DNA of 64,000 nt, taken from Stereum hirsutum FP-91666 SS1. Taxonomy: Eukaryota; Basidiomycota; Agaricomycetes; Russulales; Stereaceae. The translations under genes were made by a program, and so were the position numbers. The DNA lies in assembly GCF_000264905.1 (NCBI RefSeq), contig NW_006763153.1, forward strand, positions 237,672 to 301,671, written 5' to 3'. Below, piece after piece: positions 21,230 through 31,836 of this stretch; position 1 is the stretch's first letter; each line of letters starts with the position of its first letter. The notes below the pieces were generated by a model. It was given only the letters and a program-made list of their open reading frames with translations. It was not told the origin of the DNA and did not search any database.

Positions 21230-23360
21230 GCATATGGACAGTGTTCGCTGTCGTCTTTGTTCTTTCTTGCTTTCTCGCCTGGGACTTTCATCATTGTTCT
21301 GTTCCATGTTATCTACTTGTTTTACGACCTTGAATGATACACCCCTCCGCCCACATTGTTCTAATGCCGGCTCCCCTATATCATCATCCCTCGCGTTCAA
21401 GTTGTAATATCCTTCTTTTCACACATATATACTATTTACTTCGACCTTCTTGCTCTCCGGTTGCCGTTTGCTTGATTTCCCTCCATAAAAGCTTTCTTAC
21501 TTATCCTAGTCATTGTTTGTTGTCATGTCGCTTTCGTATAGTTCACTGTACATATATTAGCCCACTGTTATCTGTCTGTCTATTCATCGTGCATGTTCGT
21601 TGGTGGCTGCTCCACGAAACCTAGAAAAATCCAGGAAACAGTTAGAGGTTCAAACCTAGGCAGTGTCCTAAGCTGAGCGCGAGATCTTCCTATGCATACT
21701 GATACTGCCCAAATCCGCTGCATACCGCCTCTCGCCACACGTACTCTGAATCTGCTCTCTCGCTTTTTGCACTACTTAGCACGCTAGAAATAATATTGCG
21801 ATAGCATATCTTCTTGAGGGTCATGTTTGCTCTCGGCTGGACAGACTTACCTTCGATTTTGACTTTCCCCTGTTCCGACTTGCTTTTTCTTGAGCTTGCA
21901 CTCTGAACCACTGTGCACGTGAAAAGGGTTGAATGTCACCTCAAGGGAGGTTGACATCCACTTTTCACTCGCCAAACGAGTCGTTCAGGGTGAAGCCCGC
22001 AATGGAGTGAATGCGGGTGAAGGCCAAATTATGCAGAAGCGCCCGTTCTGTAAGGCGGTCTTAGCCTACCCTAAAGAGTAACTCACCGGATGACATCATC
22101 GCTTGCATTGCATCCCAGCAGAGCCGGGCACCCTTCGCCGCTCCTTCCAGTCAAACCACGTCGTCGTCGGACGTTCTACAACGCCAGCGCCTGGATATCT
22201 CGCCGTCGTCGACGTCCTTGGTGTGCTCCTTGTATCTTTAACGCTTTCTATCCAACTGATCAACCTATTCCAGTCGTGTATGCAGACTTCTCTTTGTGGG
22301 CTGTTGCTCTTTATATCTGACCTCGACGTCGGCCTTCTCGTATGTCCCATTACCTCGCTCATCATCGAGCACTCTCATTGCCTGTCTGACGTTTGCGACA
22401 TAATGTGTCATAGGTTTTGCTCTACTCGAGACGGCCTATTTTGAAGGGGATCAAGATGTCCATGACTCGTTATGTTGTACTACCCCGGTAAGTCTTCATT
22501 CTTTGCATCCATGTTTTGAAGAGGCGGTCTTCCGTCATGCTAGCTAGAGCGTAGGGCCATTTGGTTGCTAGCTGGTATACAGCCAGGCGCAGTATCCTTT
22601 TGTACCGGCATTGGGTGCTCGCTACACGGGTTGTGAAGGAGTGAAGGGCAGTCTGCCGGTTCATACCTTTCCCTTGTAATCATTCAAGTACTGTGTTCGA
22701 CTAAGTGGGAGCGCCGCGAGTCTGTGACCAATGGTGAGTATACGGTATCGTGAATTTTTGTGAGCGTGTCTCACTACTTGGTAAGCTACTACTTGTTTCT
22801 TGTTCCTTCATAGTCATCGACGTTTGGGGTAGGTACAGACTGTATGTAGTTCCATGTATATACTTGTAGTCGCAGTCCACCAATATAAAAGTCAATTGAT
22901 GGGCAACATATTTTGGATTACAGCCATCGAGCACCGTAGAACAAAACGAGTGATATTTCTCTCGTGAAAAGGGTGAATTCCCGTTCCGGTCGATGTGAGT
23001 GAATTCGGCAATATAAGGGGTGATCTTCAGTCCCCCTCCTTTATACCGTGAGATGGTTGAAAGTCACCGTACACAAGTGAACTTTGTACCGGCGGGTGAG
23101 TGAATAAAATTACATTTACTGGTGTTTCTCAGGGTGACTTTCAATCCGAACGGCGTGCACAGTGATAACTCCCCTAATAAAGTCAAACACTTCCTTGATA
23201 TCCCTTTCGCCCTACCCGGGCCGTCACGGTCGAAAAACGGTCCTTGAGCGTGGCATTCAACACTTCTGCTTGAGCGCGTTCGTCCGTGAGCACGACGCCA
23301 ACATCGCCGAAGACCTGACCGGAAAACCCATAGGAGGCACCTATTAACATCTCATCGTAT
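21230..23360. other. 2.1 kb without a supportable gene, with one dispersed repeat
   Basis: Contains repeat copy 2 (21605-21709). Short inverted motifs GGTTGAAAGTCACC (about 23056) and GGTGACTTTCAATCC (about 23132) might be ends of a small foldback, but are too weak to call. No gene was seen. Confidence 0.4.
21605..21709 (-). repeat. 106-bp dispersed repeat, copy 2
   Basis: Inverted relative to copy 1. It starts GGCTGCTCC, contains AACCTAGGCAGTGTCC and GAGATCTTCC, and ends GATACTGCC. Confidence 0.6.
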
Positions 23361-23364
23361 CCAG

Positions 23365-24171
23365 ATGCTTATCGCCCTAATAATCGAAATATACGTCGCT
23401 ATCCGAAGCTGGTACGATCGCTCGTGGCATCGCAGAAACAAAGGGAGAATCAAAAGGCTCCCCTTCAGCCTCGTATTGAAGATCGGCATGGACAACGTTG
23501 CATCTGAGTCCGCCACCGTTCGTTTCGTCCGCTCAAATACGACCATTCCCATCCCGCACGTCATCGCATCCGACAGTGCCTTCGGAAAGACCTACATGCT
23601 CATGCGGAGGGTCGATGGCATATCCCTCGAGTTCGCGTGGCACGATCTCGATACCAGACAACGTGCCAATGTCGTCGAGCAGCTGCGTTCTTTCGTCACC
23701 CAGCTGCGAACCTTGTCACCCGCTCTATCCCGCGGGCACGGTGTCGGCGCCGTATGCGCTCTCAACAACGCCCCACTTTTCGACAGTCGCATCACATCGG
23801 TAGCACCTATCGGCCCTTTCCCGAACGAGCGCGCTTTCAACGATTATCTCATCACCGTTGCAGAGCCGTATATGGACGAGACGACTCTGCCCGCGATACG
23901 TGCGCGTATGCGTGATGACCATCATATTTGCTTCACCCACGGCGACCTCGCCCCTCGCAACATTTTTGTTCAAGGAGATACCGTCACCGCCATCATCGAC
24001 TGGGAGGAGGCGGGGTGGTACCCGGAGCACTGGGAGATTGTCAAGGCGCTCTGGTGCACACTGAAAGATCCCGAATGGCTTCGCGCTGTACGCCATATTG
24101 TGGCAGGCGACTTGGAGAGGGAGTGGATGCTAGATCGAGAGCTGACTGATCACATGGTGGGCGCATTCTGA
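23365..24171 (+). CDS. Aminoglycoside/choline-kinase-like (APH) phosphotransferase, 268 aa
   Basis: A single uninterrupted exon. After an N-terminal hydrophobic and basic stretch, the N-lobe shows LVLKIG (the Lys expected to contact ATP) and VASESATVRFVR-type helix, then IPIPHVI. The C-lobe has the Brenner-type catalytic loop HGDLAPRN (catalytic Asp and Mg-binding Asn, residues about 193-200) and the metal-binding IDWEEAGWYPEHWE motif (Asp about 211). All key residues are present, so it looks active. Fungal members of this family usually phosphorylate unknown small molecules. The substrate cannot be inferred. The presumed N-terminus is at the first ATG of the frame, preceded closely by a CCAG that could be a 3' splice site, so an extra upstream exon is possible. 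Confidence 0.8.
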   Translation: MLIALIIEIYVAIRSWYDRSWHRRNKGRIKRLPFSLVLKIGMDNVASESATVRFVRSNTTIPIPHVIASDSAFGKTYMLMRRVDGISLEFAWHDLDTRQRANVVEQLRSFVTQLRTLSPALSRGHGVGAVCALNNAPLFDSRITSVAPIGPFPNERAFNDYLITVAEPYMDETTLPAIRARMRDDHHICFTHGDLAPRNIFVQGDTVTAIIDWEEAGWYPEHWEIVKALWCTLKDPEWLRAVRHIVAGDLEREWMLDRELTDHMVGAF

Positions 24172-24174
24172 AGG

Positions 24175-24665
24175 AGTGTCTGGTGTCATTTTTCGTGCGT
24201 GACCCCCAATTTTGTGTTTGTCGTCTTCACTCGCTCTGACTGCGTTGTTCCCTAGATGTGTTCCGCTCAGTTCACGCTGCCAGATCGAAACTCTTTGTTA
24301 TACCCTCTTGTTCAACGATGCATGATATGGTTTTTGTGTGCCTGTCTCTCGTTATTTTCCGGTCCTGACTCAGCCGTCTTTTTATGCCAATTATAACCTC
24401 TTACCTCGCCTTAGAGAGTGCATTCTGTTCAGACGACTCCTACAGATATCATGACAGATGTGCACTTCACCAGAAGGGGCATGAAATATGCATAGTACAA
24501 AGAGAATGCTACCTGCTGACTTCCTAGGAGCCGGACCAAAGCACAAACACCACTAGAGCCTTCCCCTCCTCGACCTCTTCATCAAATTTGTGACGTTCGT
24601 GCTATACACAGCGATTCTGAAAACACGTTAGCCTTGGTCACAGCTCAGCTTGGTAGACGTGCGCA
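24175..24665. other. Convergent intergenic region
   Basis: No gene. These are the 3' flanks of the APH-like gene (+) and the 177-aa protein gene (-), rich in short T/C runs typical of fungal 3' regions. Confidence 0.45.
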
Positions 24666-24671
24666 CCAACA

Positions 24672-25260
24672 TCACAAAGCAGCAAAATCGACTACAGCAG
24701 GCTCATCCTCAGCGGTTGGCGACCTTGTTTGGGCACTGGCCCTCTTGAGAGCGGGAAGCAGCGCAGCCTGATCTGGAACGCCACCTGTGGCAATCCACCC
24801 CTTCTGTGCGAGTGCGAGATGCCCGATGGCCTCAATTACCCAGTCCCTACAGTTCCAGCCTTCGAACTTGGGTACCGGCGCTTGGGATCTGAGGATCTAC
24901 GGGGCGCGTATTCCATAAGTATATGCTCACAGCTCCTGACTGTGCACTGACCGTCGCGAAAAATTCGAGATCTTTATCCTTAACGGTGCCAATCTTCACT
25001 CCTCCAAGACATTTCTTCGTCATCTTGAGCCTCACCTCATTTCCATCGAACAGCTCCCACACGACGCCTCGGCCATCGCTGTAGTGACGGTCGACGACTT
25101 GCCAGCACGGGCCCGTGAGGTCACCCTCGTTCGTGATCACAATGAGGGCCCAGTGGAGATGCTCTTCGTTGCCCACAGAATAATCAGCGCGCTCGTACTG
25201 GACGACTGCGATAGGATACTCATTTTCATGCCCAAAAAGTCCCTGGAGTAATTTTGGCAT
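24672..25260 (-). CDS. Conserved hypothetical protein (177 aa, 2 exons)
   Basis: Exon 1 is 25260-24952 (103 codons) and exon 2 is 24896-24672 (75 codons with stop), with a 55-nt intron GTCAGT...CGTAG. The protein begins with a short leader, then YPIAVVQYERADYSVG, HWALIVIT, PCWQVVDRH, GRGVVWELF and KCLGGVKIGTV. It ends with WNCRDWVIEAI and an Ala/Pro-rich tail. The HWAL, WQVVDRH and NCRDWV pattern matches a small protein family widespread in agaricomycetes. Conserved His and Cys hint at a papain-like or NlpC-like fold, but that is inference only. No signal peptide or membrane segment is visible. Confidence 0.75.
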
Positions 25261-25544
25261 TGTTGACGCAAAAGAGAGATTGTGTAGATGGCGACTGAGG
25301 AGGGAACGAAGTCAGAGCGACGGCATTTGAAATTCATCGACTTTATCCCACTGCAGACGTATACGTGTGAGTTGGAGTGATATGGGTAAGATGTGCCAGG
25401 ATGGGAAATCGGTGAAGAAACCTTTCTATGTCGATCTTTGCACTTCATCTATTTCCGCGACTCTGGGCACGCCCGTGATCTCTCGCTCGACTTGCTCTCG
25501 AACATCTACGCTCGTTCAATCATCTCGAACTCACCTCGAAGAAG

Positions 25545-27420
25545 ATGTCTCCAGTGCTCAGACTAGGCGTCGACGTCGGTGGATCGGTCACGTACGTGCT
25601 TCACCCTTCTTCTCCCTCCCATCCCCACTCTCCCGCCCCTATCTCATCCGCATCTTCCGTCCCTCCAGCGACACCGTCCTCAACCTCACCCACACCCTCG
25701 ACTCCCACTCCCACGACGTCCAACATAAAACAGTCCTCGCCTCCGCCAAGAGCCCTGCCACTCCCGATGTGACGACGGGGATTAGGAATGCCATCCAGTT
25801 TGTATTGCAAAAGGTGCCGGAGGACGCGAAGAAGGTTATCGAGGCGTGGAGTATCGGGACTACCGTAAGTCTATTCTTCTTGCTCTCTTTCTTGTCGGTA
25901 TGCGAGTGTATTGGGGCTGATTGGATGGAATTACCTTGCTTGAAGGTACATCCTACCCCCGTAATTCCTCAGAATCGTCCCGGAAATAAACAAGGACAAA
26001 CAGCGGACTTATTATGTGGCACCAGTGTGTAGCGTCGCAGAGAGTCTGACCGCTACCCTCAGACGTGACTGCAGCGATTTAAATGCGGACGTTGATGTTC
26101 TGAACTGGGTTGTTGCTAATTAACGGCAGCAGTTTAGAAACCAGCACAACATGACGGAGCCTCCAAATAAAAGTGCTATACTCTATTATATAGCAATGAA
26201 CCTTTCTATGTGCTACGAGCATCGCGTTTAACATTGATGACCGTAATCACGGATCAGTCTCGCACTAGACGGATAACTTGCCGTCGGACGAAATGAGGGC
26301 CCATACCGTTCGCTGCCTTGACATTTGGGTTCATCGGCCTCTGCTTTACCTTAGAGGAATCTCGAGTCAACTTGACTGGATCACAGAATGTTGACAATGA
26401 CTGGGCCGACATGAGCTTTGAGAAAGCGGCGGATGAGTTGGGGTTGGGGGAACGGCCGGTGTTTGTGACGAGCAATGATGGGACGTTGTTGAGCTGTGAA
26501 GAGGCGCGGAGGGTCCCGATTCGAACTTTGTGAGTTTCTTTGTGTGTGTGGTTGTGAGGATGGGCTAATGGTCGTTTGGTTTTTTGTTCGTTGTGGGGAA
26601 TAGTTCGTCGGGGCCTACAAACTCGATGAGAGCCGCCGGGTCCTGGCTTCGTTGGAGTCAGGGAATAAACCGGGCGTGAAGGGCGAGGCGGCGTTGGTCG
26701 TCGATATCGGGGGGACTACTGTCAGTTCTTTCCTTTTCATCTTTCTCTCGTCGTATAGCGACTGATGCACAGCCTTTCGTGTGCAATTGGGACGATAGAC
26801 CGAAGTCGGGATGTTACTGTACGTTTTCCCCTTCCCTTCCCCTCCATCCCACCCTCCATCCGAAAATGCAAGCGAACTGACCTTTTAATCATATCCGTAT
26901 TTGTATGCGTTCATCCTCATCAACAGACCGAGCGGTTTTCCCCGTCAAGCAACAGCACACCACAAACTCTGTGGTGTCCGTCTGAATTTCTCTATGACAC
27001 ACGTAAGTAACGAGGTTCGTTTAGCCATCCACTCCTTAAGTTCCAGCACGCTAACGCAACACTCCCTCTATCCCACCTCTCTTCCTACGTCTTTCTACGT
27101 TGTTCCGTCCATCTCGCATTCTTCCCTTTAGCCTCACACGTCTCCTCCCACCTCACCCTCCCCTCCCACTTCCCCCTCCTCACCCGAACCAGCAGCATCG
27201 GCCTCGGCGGCGGTTCCCTCATCCGTCAAGACCCCTCCACCGGCCGCGTCATCATCGGCCCCGACTCGGTCGGATATAGGATAACGGAGGAAGCGCTCGT
27301 GTTTGGCGGGAAGACTTTGACGGCGACGGACCGAGTCGCATAAGCATAGAGTCTTCCTACACATACCGATATTGCCGTCGTCAATGTCAACGATCGCGAG
27401 GTGGCGCGAACAGTTGGATG
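25545..27420 (+). pseudogene. Hydantoinase/5-oxoprolinase family pseudogene
   Basis: Family landmarks appear in order. LRLGVDVGGS (25550) is spliced to DTVLNL (about 25671). Next come KTVLASAKSPATPDVTTGI and SIGTT (to 25864). Then PVFVTSNDGTLLSCEEARRVPIRT (26455-26530), SSGPTNSMRAAG (26606), EAALVVDIGGTT (26690), GFPRQATAHHKLCGVR (about 26935), and IGLGGGSLI to GGKTLTAT (27195-27330). About 200 residues between SIGTT and the TSNDGT motif are replaced by unrelated DNA (about 25880-26330). The frame slips by one base at about 26640, after SMRAAG. The C-terminal half is absent. The intact enzyme would be an ATP-dependent ring-opening hydrolase of about 900 residues or more. Confidence 0.85.
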
Positions 27421-27649
27421 GTGTGGCATAAAGACACTTGGGTGACAATTGTCAAGCTTCAGCGAGTCGGGCAATGGTGATAGTATCATACAGCTTAGGA
27501 ATTATATATACAGCAGTAGTTCGGAAGCGCAATTACGGTACTCAATATTGGTACAATATGTTACAAGGCGACGTCGAACAGTGATGTGCACCGTCTAAGA
27601 AAGTAAGGGTTATGCCCACGAAAACGAAAATATTTGTAAATAAGTTCCA

Positions 27650-30600
27650 CTACGATCGTCCTTGCTTACATTCCCCTGATCCCACTACCTCCTCTCCCGT
27701 ATGAGCCCGCACTCGGCCCTTGCCCCCGCCCACCGTCTCCGTACCCATGGGAAACTGACGTTTTTGATTGTTATGCACCCGAATCTGCTCCTGCGGGGTG
27801 AGTATCGGATGACCAGGAACTATCTGTGGCGCCGAAGTCGAGCTAAGGTGATCTGAGTTCGAGGGCGATGGGAGTGGGTTGGGGAGCGCAAAGAAGTCCA
27901 GGCCGCCAGCGCTAGGCCACGCCGAGAACGACGTGCTCGCTGACATCTGCTGGCACACGAATAGAGAATCTTAGAGAATGATCCTAGAGGTGGAACACAG
28001 CGGAGAGAGCTTACAGGATGACTGTCAGCACTGGTGTCCATAGGCATGAACGACGAGAAAAATTCATCCAGAAACGTCGTAGAGGCGGGGAGCGGAGGCC
28101 TTGGAATGCCCTGCTCAGGGGGAGGCTGGTGCTGATAAACGTTCGTGCCGGCCGGGATGCCGCCGTAGGGAGTCGCATCTGCACTTTTTGAATGCATCCG
28201 GCTGGGCGGTAACGCACCACCCAGGTAAGGCGGGATGGGTGCCGGAGCAGCATGTACGGAAGGTAAAGCGGCAGCCGAGGAGGTATATTCGACCACAGAA
28301 CGCCGTGGGCCCATCGCTGGAGCGTGTGATGGGCCAGCTACAGAGGCATGAGACGGGGCAGGTGCCATGGGTGGAGGCTGCAGCCTGATCTCGTCCGCAT
28401 CTGGTTCCTCCTGCTGTTGTAACGCGTTCGCGCTCTCTAGCATCTGCATCAACGCCCCCACCATTTTCGGTGCTCCCGGAATTTTTAACCTGATCCCATG
28501 CGCCAAAATGGGCAACGTTGTCTCCAGTCTCTCCGTGGCTTTCTCGGCCCTCTTTCCACCCCATCTCCCATCACTTCGCCCCTTAACCCTCCTCGTACCT
28601 TTCTTGGCAGAGCCCTTCGCGCCATCCTTCTCGCCACCAACGACGGCTTGACTCTGACTTGCGCTGATGATGTCGCCCATGTCGATGGTGGCGGAGCATA
28701 GCGCAGCATAGACGAACAGGTAGGCAGACCGTGCGACGGGGAATGAATTCTTGAAGAGGCGGAGGCAGGCGGCGATATCTTGGGCAGACTTGCGGCATGC
28801 TGTGGCGGCGTATGGGACGGCGAGAGAGCCGGTTTGGGCGAAGGGACGATAAAGCAGGATCCAGATCGTGTGGATCAAAAGGCTAAGGCAGATTCAACAG
28901 GATCAAACTACTGTTTAAGACGAAGAGAGCTAGCAGAATGTCGTAAAAGCTTACTTGAACTGTATGACGTGCGCTGGTGGCGACACTGGTGGAAGGTTAT
29001 CTGCGTCAAGGAGGATTTCGACGGGTACCTGGGCTTGCCACGCTGTCATGCGATCTCGCATGCTGAGGACAAAATCGCGAGCTTGAAGAAGGCGAGATTC
29101 TTTGATGGAATAAACATGTTCGAGGACTTCGTCGAGGAACTAAATACGACGGATCTGTCAGTTATGGCCAGTATCGATGAACGAAGTTAAGATGCGTAGC
29201 AACCTGGTAGAGTGAGCAGGAACTTGGTGAAAGTCAGCACAGTGTAGATGACTGAGATAACGGAGACCTACGTACTATCGGAAGCATCTCATCTCGAACG
29301 ACGCTTGGGCACCAGGGTACTGCTTTGTCGTAAACTCAGCCCACTGCACTTCCGAGTAAAAGGGTCTCCACAAGGTTGCTCCATCCTCGACAGCTAAGCA
29401 TGTCACAGAACCAACGACCGGTGGTTAGTTGGGGGGAGATAGAGGCAGAGACCGAAATCGTACGAGGGAGTGGGGGCTTTTCTTTCGGCCTCAAGGTAGG
29501 CCTTTTGGCGAGGGACAGCGACAGGGTCCTGAGGCAAGCATGTTATATTTCATTAGCAAAAATGATACCGAAAAGATCGAGAATGCAAAGCGTACTTGTC
29601 CCATGTATATGCCGCCCAATATGTGCATAATTCGGCCGTCCGTAGCTTCTCTGGTAGGCCTTCATAGCTGCGATTTGGACGCTCCCATCCAAGGTCTATC
29701 ACATGTAACGTTTTGTCAGACACGATTGTCAAAAGAAAGTGGTCTGGCATAGGTGCTTACCTTCGATCATTCGGAATGCATAGCGCCGGCCATGACCCAC
29801 GCCTGCGAGTACAGGCCCTCAGCCGCGTTGTGGCCTGAAATGAGGAGGAGACCTGATGCAAATCAGCATGCAGGTTCGAGGAATAAACACTCAAGCGAGA
29901 AAGACCGACCTTGAACGGTCGCGATCGCGCTTGGCCTGCTGAGCTCGACCGCCAGGAGTAAATGGGCTCTCGCCTGGATAACAATACCTGCATCAATAGG
30001 CAGTCCAGGACAGTAGAGGAGGGGGAGACTATGTACCGCAAACTCATGCAGCCGATCTCGCATCTCTGGTATATGTCTCGACGCTTGGGAGTAGATACAC
30101 CACAGAAGGAAGTCGTTGCAGAACGTGGGTTCGCTAGTATGGAGGCTTTCTGACCGAGGCAGATGATCAATACGTACGTAGACCGACTGATTCAAACGAT
30201 GCGATTGACGTACCTTCGAAAGCAGGTCGATAGATCACCTCGTAGCGAGGATTCTGCCAGCTAAACGCGAGATTAGAATAGAACAGCAAACGAAGGGACG
30301 GTGCGTACGCACCAGAAGTAGCTCTCCATCATCAACTGGCTTTCCGCTAAGGTAGGAATACGGAATTCCGAAAAGCTATCGACGGCGACCGCAAGCAGTC
30401 GATTGAGTACATCCTGGCGTAGAGCAGCGGTCTCCTTGACGGACGAATCCTCGTCTGCTGCTCGGTCAAAGACGGTGATGATATTTGAGGTCTTCGTGGA
30501 CTCTGCACTAGGCTATCATACAAAAAATGCGTCAACAAAACAGGCATAGCCGGTAACTAGACCAAAGAAATGCAAAAGATAGAGAGGCACGCACCTCAGG

Positions 30601-31324
30601 CAGACTGTTGCCCTCAGCCAACTTGTCCTCCTCGACTTCCTCCTTCTTCACCAACTTTCTGCGCTTCCTCGTCGACACAATAGGCTTTTTGACCTCGCCA
30701 TCATCACGCTGCTTCATCCACTCCATGAGCATCCGCTCTCGGTCATCGTCTCCGGCGCTCGCGAGTTGTTCAATGAAAGACTGTGAAGCTTCTGCCGTAG
30801 TGATGGCACTTTCGAGCCTCGAAGCTTCTCCGGACCTGCACGAAGCAATCGATTCAAGATTGAAATGAAGAGGAAACGATCAGAGACCGAAGGTGCGGAA
30901 GATATCGCGAAGCCACGCACCTTGGGAACACACACGCAATCCCCGCCTGAGGACAAAACTTACACAGACTCTCTCCATTCTCTCCCTTTCCATCGCATCT
31001 CCTCTTCCTGCGCCTACAAGCCTCACACGATGCCGCGTATCTTCTCTTTCCAGTACGCGTATCGACGTTCTTGGATCCAGTGGCTGTGGCTGTGTCTGCA
31101 TCGTGTCTCGAAGTAGAATTCAAGCCTGATCTTGAAGCTGATGTGGTTTGAGATGGCGAGTACGAATTGTCTTCATGTTGTTGTGGATATTGTGAACCGT
31201 TACGAAAGTTTGAATGAGAGTTGGAAGCGAATTCGAAGTGAGGATACGACTGTTGTTGGTCAAGTGCTGGCGGGGAAAGGGAGTGTGATTGCGATTGTGA
31301 TGGTGAAGAGGGATGTTTCGGCAT
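27650..31324 (-). CDS. Zn2Cys6 transcription factor with fungal-type regulatory domain; probable frameshift
   Basis: A many-exon gene. From the ATG at 31324, a Ser/Gln-rich N-terminus leads to a zinc cluster with ASCEAC, RRRKRRC and, after a longer loop, LCKFC and GIAC (about 31060-30925). Next come an acidic/basic linker (30836-30600) and the middle-homology region. The latter is recognisable from TFCNDFLLWCIYSQASRHIPEM (30130), ARAHLLLAVELSRPSAIATVQ (29975), LLLISGHNAAEGLYSQAWVMAG (29860), DLGWERPNRSYEG (29695), FLDEVLEHVYSIKESRL (29140) and TIWILLYRPFAQTGSLA (28870). A long Pro/Ser-rich C-terminus ends at 27650. After WVMAG the frame runs into TGA (29767-29769), while the next conserved segment RMIEDLGWE is in another frame, implying a 1-2 nt indel near 29770-29783. 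It is a nuclear regulator if functional. Confidence 0.75.
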
Positions 31325-31329
31325 CGGAC

Positions 31330-31835
31330 ACGACCAGGGCGAAAAGTAGATAAAAACGAGGGATACGTATGGCACTCACACGATCGAGGACGAGTGTGGG
31401 GTGCAGCCAACACAAAGTTGCTTAGCGTCGCTTGCTCAGGGGCGCTTGCCGGTGTGTGTCGTTGAGCGTCGTTTATGTACTCAATATAATGGGGCCGCCG
31501 ATCCTTCGCAGTATCTCCTTGGGGAAGTCAAGCTACCGCATGTGCGATGGGTCGAATCTGTGGAAGGGTGTATAGTTTCTATACAAGGCTCAAATTTATG
31601 TGCTCACGATAAAGAGGTCGGAGACAAACGAGCATTGAGCGAAAAAGCAGATCCACTGGCAGAGACTTCAACAAAGGCAAGAAAGAAAGAATAAATATGC
31701 GATAGAACTCGAGCCATCGTAGAAACGGGTATGGATACAGGTCGTTACGAGATCATTCTTCACGACTCGATAATCTGTACAACCTACCAAGACCGAGGCC
31801 AACGAAAGAGACAAATCACAATCCCAACCGGCCTT
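31330..31835. other. Intergenic region between regulator and esterase remnant
   Basis: No gene supported. This is the promoter side of the minus-strand regulator starting at 31324. Confidence 0.4.
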
Positions 31836-31836
31836 C

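Noticed and set aside
23162..23347. 61-codon frame just upstream of the APH-like kinase
   Set aside because: Could be an upstream exon, but it does not resemble the family N-terminus and no clean donor was found.
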